Origin: BS750m-G69 sp964441235
Lineage (GTDB): Bacteria > Fidelibacterota > UBA2242
Direction of reading: 5' to 3'
NCBI GenBank assembly: GCA_964441235.1
Contig: CAYTUQ010000005.1
Coordinates: forward strand, 1 to 64,000
Length of the DNA stretch: 64,000 nucleotides
Shown here: positions 14,372 through 23,712 of the stretch, in pieces
Layout: each line of letters begins with the position of its first letter
Position numbering within the stretch: position 1 is the first letter of the stretch
Notes under the pieces: model-generated
Seen by the model: only the letters and a program-made list of their open reading frames with translations
What the model was told of the DNA's origin: nothing
The model's database searches: none
Position numbers and translations under genes: made by a program

Positions 14372-17300
14372 ATGGCTGAGATATTATACATCACTGGACC
14401 TATCAATTCATTTAAAACACAATTTGTAATTGGAAAGGCTGCAGAGGCAATTAAGTCAGGGAAAACAGTAAATTTCCTCCTACCATCTATTAATCACATT
14501 GACCACATAAAACATGCTGTTTTAAAGTCTCTTGACAAAACTTATCCCGGTCAGATATTTTTCGGAACATACATAGCATGGGCAAATCGGGTTTTGGATG
14601 CTGCTCGGAAGAATATGCAATTAATAACAAGTGGTGAAGAATGGTTCAATATCTTTCTTCTTCAGCAAAAAGCTAAAGTTGTTTCTGTGAATCGTCCTGG
14701 AATGGTTTCAATACTCACGGATTTATTTGTTGATTTTAGAGATAGTGGGTGGGATGGCGATGACCTTAGAGACCTATTCCTGAAGGCAAATCTTTTTCAA
14801 CATGCTGAGTGGTTTAGAATTTATGAAAACCTAAGAAATCAAAACAATAAATATTGCATTGGGACTACATCGGAATTGATGCTGAAAGCATTTGAATTGT
14901 TGCAAAGTAATTTGGGGCTTCTGAGTGGGAATTTACTTATAGTTGACGGTTTTTACGAATTTACTCCCATTCAAAAGAAAATCCTTAGAATTCTCACGCA
15001 CCGTTTTGATGAAGTAATAGTGAGCCTGACAAATGACAAAGAACATTCTGCGTACAAATACTGCCCGGATTTGACAGGTATTGTAGGTGAAGGCGAAATT
15101 ATTCGGAAAGAACGACAAAAAGCGAAAAAGGTTTGTTTTGAGAAGATTCAGAGCAATTTGTTTAATACACTCTTATTTAATACTCTGTGGAAGGATATAT
15201 ATAAACCGGATGAATGGGATAACCAATGGGATAAATCTTCAGTAAAAATTCTGCAATGTCCAACCAGGCGAAGAGAAGTAGAAACAGCAGCAAGAGTTAT
15301 TAAAAAGTGGGTACTTGATGGTCTTGATTTGATTAATATAGGTGTTCTCTATCGAGGTTCTTATGATTACAGCAAGTTGATATCGTTGGTATTTCCTCAG
15401 TTTGGAATTCCCATTTCAGATTCGGATATAAAACTCGTCAATTCTGAACCTGCCCAATTGCTGCTCAGAGTATTTAGTGCAAATTCTAAGAACTTTGCAA
15501 GGCAAAATGTTCTTGATTTGATACGCCATAAAGCAATTCGCTTCTATTATGGTGATGATGTATTACAGGATTTTGAATATATATCATCGGAGTGGGGTAT
15601 TCCCTTTGGCAAGCAGGCCTGGCTGGAGCAGTTCGATTATAAGCTGAATTTTCTACAATGGGTCAAGTCATCTTATTCGGAAGATTCAGAATTATATTCT
15701 AAGACGGTAGAATCCCGGATTGAGAAAATGAAAGAAATATCTCCAATTTTATGGAGGCTTTTTGATGATTTTTCTTTACCGACCAATGCAAAATGGTCGG
15801 AGTTTGAATCGTTGGTAATCGAAATTCTTAAAAGGTATTTCAATAGCATACAGGAACAATATATTCGTGAAGCTATTTACAAGATACTAAGAATCTGCAG
15901 AAAAATGTCAAAGTTTGCCAATTCAAATGACAAGATTTCATTAAGTCAATATTCTTTAGTGCTGAGCAAATTTCTTGGGTCAGAAGTTTTAAATAGTTCG
16001 AGAAATATAAAAAATAGAGCAGTATATATCTCAAATGTAATGGATGCCAGAGGGAAGATATTTGATGGTGTTATTCTGCCTGGGCTGGTAGATGGCGAAT
16101 TTCCCGCTGTTAGAATGGAAAACCCGTTACTTAATAATGAATTAAGGAGAGAACTTAATGAATATGCGGGTGAAAGGATTTTACCCGAAACCGGAACCGA
16201 TTTGGATGAGGAAAAGCTTCTTTTCTATTTGACGTTATCAAAGGTTAAAGAGCGGCTTTTGATAACTTATCCTGAACTGAGTATAAATGGTCAGCAATTT
16301 CCTGTTTCACCTTTTATTGAAGAGGTCTTCAAATGTTTTGAGATGTCAGATGAGATTGAAGAGAGGAACAAAGAAATTTCCTATGAAGTTATTCCAGCTT
16401 CAAATGTAATACCGAAAATTGATGAGATTGCATCAGAAGAAGATATTAAACAACGAGCATTTGCTTCAAATTGGGCAAAAGATGATAGGAGCTTTTTCAG
16501 GTCAGCTATTAATCCAGAGATTTTTAATGAGATTGAAGCGGCAGTGGATATTGAGAAAACCCGTTTTGAGAATGAGCCTTGTAAGTGGAATGGTATGATT
16601 AATGAAAAAAGCCCTTTATCTAACTTCGTGAAGGGACCTTTTTCTGTAACACGAATTCATGATTACGCATGGTGTCCATTTCTGTATTTATGCAGGCATA
16701 TATTTAAAATTTTCACGCCTGAAGAGCCTACAATGGATTTAGCTCCAATTGCGGATGGCTTGCTGATTCATAAAGTATTGGAGAATTTTATTGCGCAATT
16801 TTTGAGAATGAGCGAAGTGAGCTGGAAAGATTATTTAGAAACTGAGATAGAAGAAAAGATTGATACCAATATATCTGAGTTAAATCAGAGGTATCGCCCG
16901 CAGTTTAAATTTCTTTCAAATGGAGTTTGGGCAAAACGGATTGGAGATATTAAAAAAGGGCTTGAGGCTTTTGTTGATATTGAGAAGAAATTTTCTGATA
17001 AAGGATTCCAACCGGCATATTTGGAAACTGATTTCTCAATTAAAAATAGTGTTTTTACCGTAAATATCGGAGATAAGCAAGTACCTGTAGAATTTAGAGG
17101 GAAGATAGATAGAATTGATTTAGATTCATCAAGGCAGGAAGTGATTATTATTGAATACAAGCGTTCTTCTGCTTCAGTTCAGGACCCAAGGAAAGGGGTT
17201 GCTGACGGTATTCATTTTCAACTTCCTTTGTATCTGATTGCCGCTAAGAATCTTTTAAAGAATAAGGACATTTGTGGTGCATTTTCTTATGTATTTAGAG

Positions 17301-17557
17301 AAGGTAAGAGGAGGAAAGGAGTTTTGACCAAGCAAATTCTGGGTAGGAATTCCTTAATAACTAATGGAGAAATGGAAGACCTATTAGAGATGACAATAAT
17401 CAAGATTCAGGAAAAACTCAATGGTATTGCTCACGGATATTTTTTTCTAAATCCGTTCGATTTTAAAAGATGTAGCCCAAATAGTTGTGAATTCTTCGAT
17501 TTATGTCGAATAGACCCTAAAAGTTTTAGGTTTTCTGGTGATTTTCAGGGCGGGTGA
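14372..17557 (+). CDS. addB: AddB-like helicase-nuclease subunit
   Basis: A 1061 aa protein with the AddB plan: an inactive UvrD-like helicase body and a C-terminal RecB-type nuclease. The N-terminal ITGPINSFKTQF replaces a normal Walker A, as expected for the non-motor subunit. The nuclease core reads EFRGKIDRIDLD ... VIIIEYKRS with downstream HFQLPLYLIAA. Cysteines C768, C1034, C1039 and C1045 fit the iron-sulfur staple that holds AddB nuclease domains, though the spacing C-x4-C-x5-C differs slightly from the usual C-x2-C-x5-C. It should act with AddA (19832-23251) in double-strand break resection. A convergent gene lies between the two. Confidence 0.82.
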   Translation: MAEILYITGPINSFKTQFVIGKAAEAIKSGKTVNFLLPSINHIDHIKHAVLKSLDKTYPGQIFFGTYIAWANRVLDAARKNMQLITSGEEWFNIFLLQQKAKVVSVNRPGMVSILTDLFVDFRDSGWDGDDLRDLFLKANLFQHAEWFRIYENLRNQNNKYCIGTTSELMLKAFELLQSNLGLLSGNLLIVDGFYEFTPIQKKILRILTHRFDEVIVSLTNDKEHSAYKYCPDLTGIVGEGEIIRKERQKAKKVCFEKIQSNLFNTLLFNTLWKDIYKPDEWDNQWDKSSVKILQCPTRRREVETAARVIKKWVLDGLDLINIGVLYRGSYDYSKLISLVFPQFGIPISDSDIKLVNSEPAQLLLRVFSANSKNFARQNVLDLIRHKAIRFYYGDDVLQDFEYISSEWGIPFGKQAWLEQFDYKLNFLQWVKSSYSEDSELYSKTVESRIEKMKEISPILWRLFDDFSLPTNAKWSEFESLVIEILKRYFNSIQEQYIREAIYKILRICRKMSKFANSNDKISLSQYSLVLSKFLGSEVLNSSRNIKNRAVYISNVMDARGKIFDGVILPGLVDGEFPAVRMENPLLNNELRRELNEYAGERILPETGTDLDEEKLLFYLTLSKVKERLLITYPELSINGQQFPVSPFIEEVFKCFEMSDEIEERNKEISYEVIPASNVIPKIDEIASEEDIKQRAFASNWAKDDRSFFRSAINPEIFNEIEAAVDIEKTRFENEPCKWNGMINEKSPLSNFVKGPFSVTRIHDYAWCPFLYLCRHIFKIFTPEEPTMDLAPIADGLLIHKVLENFIAQFLRMSEVSWKDYLETEIEEKIDTNISELNQRYRPQFKFLSNGVWAKRIGDIKKGLEAFVDIEKKFSDKGFQPAYLETDFSIKNSVFTVNIGDKQVPVEFRGKIDRIDLDSSRQEVIIIEYKRSSASVQDPRKGVADGIHFQLPLYLIAAKNLLKNKDICGAFSYVFREGKRRKGVLTKQILGRNSLITNGEMEDLLEMTIIKIQEKLNGIAHGYFFLNPFDFKRCSPNSCEFFDLCRIDPKSFRFSGDFQGG

Positions 17558-17570
17558 AGAATTTTTTTAA

Positions 17571-17792
17571 CCGTTCACCGCAGAGATCGCAGAGTACGCG
17601 GAGATAAAATCTGAAATAGTTAATGAATAAGGTCAGCAAGCGAATATTAATAACCTATTCCCTAAGATTTCTCGCAGCTCGTTGAGGAGTCTTCAATTTT
17701 ATATTTAAATGTTCGCGAAAAGGTTTAAAGATTATTTGTAAGATAAACCATAACTCCAAAATTCCTCGGCGAACTCAGCGTTCTCTGAGGTT
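17571..17792. repeat. CGCAGAG-type interspersed repeat
   Basis: The spacer after addB contains CACCGCAGAGATCGCAGAG with TACGCGGAG (17576-17604) and, facing it near 17765-17792, GGCGAACTCAGCGTTCTC with TGAGG. These read as the two arms of a degenerate, genome-dispersed repeat. I see no gene in this stretch. Confidence 0.45.
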
Positions 17793-17822
17793 AAATTAAT
17801 AGTGTAAATAGTTACGAATTGT

Positions 17823-19385
17823 TTACAAGAACAAACTGTAGAATAAAAGAACGATGAGCGCTCCGGAACTTGTACAGGCTAAATTGACTACATCATTATT
17901 AATCCACTTTACACCTGATATTAATTTGGTGGGATATTTTACGCAATGTATAGTTTTTTCAGTGATTTTGTTGCAATTAGGACATTTGTATTGTGCCTGT
18001 ATAGTAGCGCCAATGACGGAATCTATTAAAGCACCGAGTATTCCGCTGATAACTATAATTATGAACAAACTCAATAACGGTTCAGTAAGTGGAAATAGAC
18101 CGCTTAAAGTTAAAATTCCTGCTCCCATGAAGAAACCGGAGGTTCCGAGAGCAGTTACTCCCCCTGATTTACCAACCGGTACTTTTTCAAATGTTATAAT
18201 GTCTCTCGGTTTGCTTCGTGACAAAATGCCGATTTCCGTTCCCCAGGTATCTGCTGTTGCAGCTGCTAATGATCCGAGAAACATCAAGTAGAAAGTTTCA
18301 TTATGCGTATAGAAGTAGAGAATTGCCGTAATCAAAGATATGCCGCCATTGGCGAAAACCTGGAGAATATCACGGTTGCTGCCTTTTTCAACAAGTCCCT
18401 TTAAGATTGTTTTGCGTAGTTTGCCGATTTTGGAAAGGATTGATGAAATGACGAAAAACGTAACCATTGGTACAACCCAGAACATGCCGCCTATTGAAAA
18501 TACTATCGAACCTAACAGCATTGCACCTGCAGCGCCCCCAGGTGTTAGAGCTTTTAGTCTGTACGCGGCAAATGCAAGTAGAAATGAAAAAATGACCCAT
18601 CCCAATACCGTTATCTGTTCTGTAAAAGGCAATTTTTGCATTATGTTAAGCATAAGAGCACTAAAAAGCGGTAAGGTCAAATTATCTGAACCGGCATGTG
18701 AAATTGCCTCGCTTAAAGATGCTACAGTAGCGATTACCATCCCTGTAATAAGCAAACTTGCAATATTTGGCATCGGGGAGGAACTGATTAAACGAAAAGG
18801 GTATAATACTAAAGTTGAAATAATAAAGACACTCACAAATACTGTTAATGAGCCGCGAAGAGTTTTAGTATCTTTCCAGAATCGGAAGGAGTGTCTGTTT
18901 TTTGCGGTGCTACCGATAATTGATGCCAGTGGATCGGATATTGTCATTATTAACATTCCGGTAATCAAAATAACAGGGTCTGATTTCCAGTAAAGAAGAA
19001 TGAGAATTAAAAATGTGATAGGGAAGAAAACAGTGCCATACGATTGCCGTTCTGTTGTATGCATTCCCTTCATGCGGTCTTTTTTTAAAGCGATGGTATT
19101 TAAAACAATGAAGATTGAGGCTAATACAGCTGGGGGAACAAGAGATATGAAAAGGAATGGACTGGTGATTACAAGAAGCCCAACTCCAACATGCACCATC
19201 TGCCGGGTGTTTTCACCGGAGATTTTCAGTTTCTTTCGAAATACATCGCTTAAGGCAACAAAGCCGAGGATTATAAATAAAAAGATAAAAAAAGTTATCC
19301 ATTCTGAACTAAAAGGCTGGTATATAGGCAATTTTCCCTCATTTTTTACTGGGTTTATTTTATTACACCTAATTATTTTTTCCAA
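17823..19385 (-). CDS. Polytopic membrane kinase fusion: phytol/dolichol kinase-like domain plus DUF92
   Basis: A 520 aa integral membrane protein with two parts. About residues 30-245 resemble the polyprenol/phytol kinase and CDP-diglyceride synthase-like family (VTE5 type), seen in RQMVHVGVG, DPLASIIG and LRGSLTVF. About residues 265-500 are DUF92 (VTE6 type, phytyl-phosphate kinase): LTPGGAAGA, ADTWGTEIG, GKSGGVTALGT. Plant VTE5 and VTE6 act in sequence to turn phytol into phytyl diphosphate, so the fusion could phosphorylate a prenyl alcohol twice. The real substrate is unknown. It is transcribed towards addB and away from addA. Confidence 0.8.
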   Translation of the reverse strand: MEKIIRCNKINPVKNEGKLPIYQPFSSEWITFFIFLFIILGFVALSDVFRKKLKISGENTRQMVHVGVGLLVITSPFLFISLVPPAVLASIFIVLNTIALKKDRMKGMHTTERQSYGTVFFPITFLILILLYWKSDPVILITGMLIMTISDPLASIIGSTAKNRHSFRFWKDTKTLRGSLTVFVSVFIISTLVLYPFRLISSSPMPNIASLLITGMVIATVASLSEAISHAGSDNLTLPLFSALMLNIMQKLPFTEQITVLGWVIFSFLLAFAAYRLKALTPGGAAGAMLLGSIVFSIGGMFWVVPMVTFFVISSILSKIGKLRKTILKGLVEKGSNRDILQVFANGGISLITAILYFYTHNETFYLMFLGSLAAATADTWGTEIGILSRSKPRDIITFEKVPVGKSGGVTALGTSGFFMGAGILTLSGLFPLTEPLLSLFIIIVISGILGALIDSVIGATIQAQYKCPNCNKITEKTIHCVKYPTKLISGVKWINNDVVNLACTSSGALIVLLFYSLFL

Positions 19386-19831
19386 GATGTTTTACCTAAA
19401 CAATGTAATTCCTCAGTTTCAGTCACAGACGTGTCTTCCGATTAAAACGGATATCTGTACCGCGAATCCGCCAGCTGGCGGACTGCTTCGCAAATATAAG
19501 GAGACATTTAAAAAAAGATTTCCGATGCGGAGCTTTCCCATGGGGACCTCTTCGAGACGGGGTACGAATTGGGGTACGAATCGAAGATATCTCTATCCCA
19601 AAGGGATCTCTTCGAGACGAGATAAACTACGAAACCTTGAGTTAAGTTTGCTTTAGCTGACTTGACTTAAGGTTTCTACCGAAATTTTTAGAAAAATTAA
19701 TTGAAATTTGCAGATTTCTATTTTATATGACGATAAGCACTTTGAATAAGCGTAGAAAACGATTTAATATTGATGTTCGCTATGCCGAACAAGACTGTTC
19801 GGCACCACCAATCGATTATGGATAGGGAAAA
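19386..19831. repeat. Gene-free spacer built of palindromic modules
   Basis: The stretch holds CCGCCAGCTGGCGG (near 19470), mini-hairpins such as TCTTCGAGA and ATCCCAAAGGGAT repeated at about 19538-19622, and GCCGAACAAGACTGTTCGGC near 19783-19802. No gene is supported. The upstream region of addA is within the last 60 bases. Confidence 0.55.
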
Positions 19832-22800
19832 ATGAATGATTATTTAAAAGCCTCAAAGAATATACAAGAGTCTCAACTTGTGTGCGCTGCAGCGGGTACG
19901 GGAAAAACTAAAGTATTAGTCGATCGCTATCTGGAGATTTTAAAATCAAAGGAAGCGGGAATAGAACAAATAATCGCAATTACTTTTACAGAAAAAGCTG
20001 CTAACGAGATGAAAAGCAGAATCAGAGATGACTTAAATAAAAACGCTCTGGGGTTTAAATATGATGAAATAACAAAATTGGTTGATAAAATAAATACTGC
20101 TCCTATTTCTACAGTTCACAGTTTCTGTGGTCGCCTCTTGCATGAAAATTTATCATTGTTAGATATTGATCCGCTCTTCAGAATTGTGGATGAAGTTGAG
20201 GAATCAGTTTTACGCAATGATTTTAGTGAAAAATTTCTTAATGAGAGGTTAAAGTCAAATGATACTGATTTACTCTATTTTTTGGAATTTGCAGATTTAT
20301 CAATTATAAAAAGTCTTCTAAATACTGCCTGGTCTAAGCAGTCAGAGTGTTTGGTCTGTTTTAATGAGATATCAGATAAGCCTGTAAGTGTATTAGTTGA
20401 TTCGTTCAAAGATAAACATAAGAAACTGACCCTCAAACAGTTGAAGGAATTTTTTGACCATCCTGTCATTAGAGATAGTATTAGTAAAATAAAGATGTTA
20501 CCTCAAGTTAATAGCACTGATGCATTGCAAAAAGCATTTGATGTTATAATTAAAGCTGATAGCATTGTGCAATCTGGTGCGATTCCCGATTCGCTCTGGG
20601 ATGGGTCTTTAAGAGATGCATTAAGCGGAAGAAAGAAGGGGAGTAAAAATTTTTGGGGAGGTATTATATATGAAGCACGAAATTATCATTCGGAGTTGTA
20701 TATTCTCTGGAAAGAAATAAGAGATGATTTTACTCCTTTCAATGCTGAGATTGAAATATCACATATTAAATTGCTGAAAAGTTATTATGCACTTGTCAGT
20801 GAGTTTATAGAGTTGTATCGCAAAGAACTTTACATTTCTGGTCTGATTGATTTTGGAGGCTTGGAAATTGAGGCAGAAAAATTTCTTGCAAGTAGGTCAG
20901 ATGAAGTACGTAAATATCTCTCCAAATTCAAGCATTTGCTTGTAGATGAGTTTCAGGATATTAATCCTATTCAGAATAGAATTATTGAATTAATAGTTGG
21001 GTTAAATCCAGAGATTGTCACATTTTTTGTAGGTGATGAAAAACAATCAATTTATCGTTTTCGAGGTGCCGAAGTCGAGATATTCAACGACTTGAGAAAA
21101 CAGACTAAGCCGCTCAGGCTGAATCAAAACTTTCGCAGCGTTGAGCCTTTGATGTACTTTTATAATGAGTTCTTTCGCAATTTTTTAAGAGAAGCCGAGC
21201 CTGAGTTTAATTTTGATGTAAATTATCCTGTTCCTATAGAGCCATTTTTTAGAGGTAATCTTCCTTATATTTCGGTAGAGTTTCTAATTGTGAAAGAAGA
21301 AGATAATGAGGAACAACCTAATAGCATTCAGGACTTTTCTTCAATAATGGCGGAAGTTACTTTTGCAGTGTCGCGAATTGCTGAACTTCATGGTGAACTT
21401 ATAGTCAAAATTAAGGACAAGGAACTTAGAGAAGCAGAATGGAAAGATATGTCTATACTATTAAGGTCGAGGACTCATCAACCTCTATTTGAGTCGGTTC
21501 TTCAGAAAGCAGGAATACCATTTTATGCAACTACGGGAATTGGATTTTATAACAGGCGTGAAGTGCAGGATGTAATTAATTTCTTGCGACTACTTCTGAA
21601 TTTTCACGATGAGGTAGCTCTTGTCGGAACACTTCGCTCTCCAATGTTTGGAGTGAGTGATATTACTCTTTTAAAACTGACTACGGACAATGGGCTTTTT
21701 GATGAACTCAGGAAATATTTTAGTGGTGAAAAGAGTATTAAGAATAAAGTTAGTGAAGCCGAGACAAAGCAGCTTGATCACTTTTATAAAGTTTATCAAA
21801 AGTTAGATAAAACAATGCTGCATTTATCAACCGCTGAACTTATTCAAGAAATATTAGCAGAAACTAACTACCTTCCTGTATTAGCATCATTTGGAGATGG
21901 CTCTCAAAGAGTTGCGAATGTCTTAAAACTAATTGATCTGGCGGTTGAATGGAGCAGTTTAAATGATATTTCTCCGATAGATTTTATAAGACGTATTCAA
22001 ATATACAGATCGATGGAAGTAAGAGAAGGAGAAGCAAATCTGTCCTCTGAAAAGGGAAATTGTGTAACTATTATGACAGTTCATGGATCAAAAGGGCTGG
22101 ATTTCCCAATAGTTTTTGTTCCGCGCCTTTCAGCAAAAATAAATTACAATAAAAGCCGTATGCTTTTTCATCCAGGAGAGGGAATTGCTTTAAGCATGAA
22201 AACACCTTTTCAACAGGAAGAATCTTTTATGTATAACTACCTGAGACGTCAGGATAAACTCAGAACTTTTGCTGAAGAGAAAAGACTGTTATACGTTGCT
22301 GCAACGCGAGCGCAATCTTATCTTGTATTTTCTGTTGATGATACTAAGGGGAAAAAGGGCTCCAAATATGGTTCATTATGGTCTCAGATCTCATCTTTTC
22401 TATCGAACTTAGAAGAAAACCCTCTTTATAAAAATAAGGAAAAAACAAGATCGGAATTGTATAAGGTTTTTAGCAAAATGAAAGGTGATGAAAATAAGGT
22501 AGTCGAAAAACTTACTAATGGACAGAAAGAAAATATATTAAAAATGGTAGCTCCTGTTAAAATTAAACCCGCACTCGAAAAAGTAACACCAACGGCTTTC
22601 GCAGAATGGGTAGGGGATAAATTCGCTATTGAGAGAAGGACTTATAGAAGAAAGCAAACTTCCGGAGCAAATCAAAACAAGAATGAGGATTTGCTCACTC
22701 CATTGGAATTAGGTTCTATAATTCATAAGGCTTTTAGCTGGTGGGATTTTAAGAGCATTGATCTGTTTAAGGAGAAAATTGTTGAATTGTTAGCACCATT

Positions 22801-23251
22801 TTATCTGGATGAAAATGAGAAAGGCTTGATACTGGCACAGTTAGAATCATGGGCTAATACGATACTAACTCCGGAAAATCCTTTAAATAAACTGATTTTA
22901 GATTCAGTCGAGATGAAAAGAGAAGTTGAAGTAATCGGCAGATTGGATGATGTTATAGTAGAGGGAAAGATAGACCTTCTGATAAAAAATAATGAAGGAA
23001 ATTATACGATTATTGATTTTAAATCAGATAAAATAGATGACTTTCCAGATGAAGTATTGCTGGAAAAATATCGTGCGCAGCTGAGCCTTTATGCACTTAT
23101 TCTGAAAAGATGGTCTAAATTGTCTGTGGTTCAGCACTGTATCTATTTTGTCAGGAATGGACTAATGATTTCTACTCCGATCAGCGAAGATAGTATCGAG
23201 CAAGTTGAATGTCAGTTGAGGGAATTTAAATCCGCAATGATGAATAGTTAG
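19832..23251 (+). CDS. addA: AddA-like UvrD/RecB helicase-nuclease subunit
   Basis: A 1139 aa superfamily 1A helicase with a C-terminal RecB-type nuclease, the motor subunit of the AddAB break-processing enzyme. Helicase motifs appear in order: Walker A AAAGTGKTKV (about 19-28), DEFQDINPIQ (about 371-380), GDEKQSIYRFRGAE (about 401-414), TVHGSKGLDFPIVFVPRL (about 748-765) and EEKRLLYVAATRAQ (about 814-827). The nuclease carries GKIDLLI and IIDFKSDK (about 1046-1066) with the Asp and Lys of the active site. It acts with the addB product at 14372-17557. The stop is TAG, with a second stop three codons on. Confidence 0.92.
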   Translation: MNDYLKASKNIQESQLVCAAAGTGKTKVLVDRYLEILKSKEAGIEQIIAITFTEKAANEMKSRIRDDLNKNALGFKYDEITKLVDKINTAPISTVHSFCGRLLHENLSLLDIDPLFRIVDEVEESVLRNDFSEKFLNERLKSNDTDLLYFLEFADLSIIKSLLNTAWSKQSECLVCFNEISDKPVSVLVDSFKDKHKKLTLKQLKEFFDHPVIRDSISKIKMLPQVNSTDALQKAFDVIIKADSIVQSGAIPDSLWDGSLRDALSGRKKGSKNFWGGIIYEARNYHSELYILWKEIRDDFTPFNAEIEISHIKLLKSYYALVSEFIELYRKELYISGLIDFGGLEIEAEKFLASRSDEVRKYLSKFKHLLVDEFQDINPIQNRIIELIVGLNPEIVTFFVGDEKQSIYRFRGAEVEIFNDLRKQTKPLRLNQNFRSVEPLMYFYNEFFRNFLREAEPEFNFDVNYPVPIEPFFRGNLPYISVEFLIVKEEDNEEQPNSIQDFSSIMAEVTFAVSRIAELHGELIVKIKDKELREAEWKDMSILLRSRTHQPLFESVLQKAGIPFYATTGIGFYNRREVQDVINFLRLLLNFHDEVALVGTLRSPMFGVSDITLLKLTTDNGLFDELRKYFSGEKSIKNKVSEAETKQLDHFYKVYQKLDKTMLHLSTAELIQEILAETNYLPVLASFGDGSQRVANVLKLIDLAVEWSSLNDISPIDFIRRIQIYRSMEVREGEANLSSEKGNCVTIMTVHGSKGLDFPIVFVPRLSAKINYNKSRMLFHPGEGIALSMKTPFQQEESFMYNYLRRQDKLRTFAEEKRLLYVAATRAQSYLVFSVDDTKGKKGSKYGSLWSQISSFLSNLEENPLYKNKEKTRSELYKVFSKMKGDENKVVEKLTNGQKENILKMVAPVKIKPALEKVTPTAFAEWVGDKFAIERRTYRRKQTSGANQNKNEDLLTPLELGSIIHKAFSWWDFKSIDLFKEKIVELLAPFYLDENEKGLILAQLESWANTILTPENPLNKLILDSVEMKREVEVIGRLDDVIVEGKIDLLIKNNEGNYTIIDFKSDKIDDFPDEVLLEKYRAQLSLYALILKRWSKLSVVQHCIYFVRNGLMISTPISEDSIEQVECQLREFKSAMMNS

Positions 23252-23275
23252 CAGACATAAATTTTTATATCGTAG

Positions 23276-23297
23276 TATCGGACAGTCCTGTCCGATA
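23276..23297. repeat. Perfect hairpin downstream of addA
   Basis: TATCGGACAG and CTGTCCGATA form a 10-bp stem around a 2-nt centre. It lies 25 bases after the addA stop and could help end transcription, though no T-run follows. The word family (CGAACAGTC, CGGACAGTC) also occurs in the hairpin before addA. Confidence 0.5.
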
Positions 23298-23325
23298 GCG
23301 AACTGGGGATGTTCGTTTCTACTTT

Positions 23326-23450
23326 TTCGGTTGCGTAAGGAGCTCACTCCCGGCACTTTCGTTGATCCATGAACCGCGATACACCTGTCAGGTTTAAAAG
23401 ATTCTTTTACTTCAGATACGATTATTTGAATAAACCTGGCAGGTGTAATT
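23326..23450 (+). repeat. 66-bp inverted-repeat element, copy A (partial)
   Basis: The core at 23381-23446 has 16-bp arms ACACCTGTCAGGTTTA and TAAACCTGGCAGGTGT with one mismatch. The left flank keeps GTTGCGTAAGGAGCTCACTCC as in the fuller copies; the right flank diverges after the arm. Confidence 0.8.
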
Positions 23451-23489
23451 TAACGCAACGGTTATCACCTGCTGGTGGTTTGGTTTCAT

Positions 23490-23669
23490 TTCAGTTGTGT
23501 CAGGATCTCACTCCTGATGCTTTTATCACAACTCTTCATCGTAAAGTGCGATACACCTGTCAGGTTTAAAAGATTCTTCTACTTTGGATACGATTATTTG
23601 AATAAACCTGACAGGTGTAATTTAATCTCTCATTGCTCCGTCACGTCTGAGGACCTGATGGAACGATAA
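23490..23669 (+). repeat. 180-bp repeat, copy B, with perfect 16-bp inverted core
   Basis: The core at 23553-23618 has perfect arms ACACCTGTCAGGTTTA and TAAACCTGACAGGTGT. Outer sequence (GTTGTGTCAGGATCTCACTC on the left, CTGAGGACCTGATGGAACGA on the right) matches copy C at 24931-25111 in the same orientation. The two direct copies bracket the CsgG-like gene. Confidence 0.85.
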
Positions 23670-23712
23670 AGAGTTACAAGAATCATTCCTGTCGGTTTGG
23701 AATTGAAAAGAT

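Noticed and set aside
18340..18993. A 217-codon frame antisense to the DUF92 fusion
   Set aside because: Long antisense frame opposite a clear membrane protein; no independent evidence.
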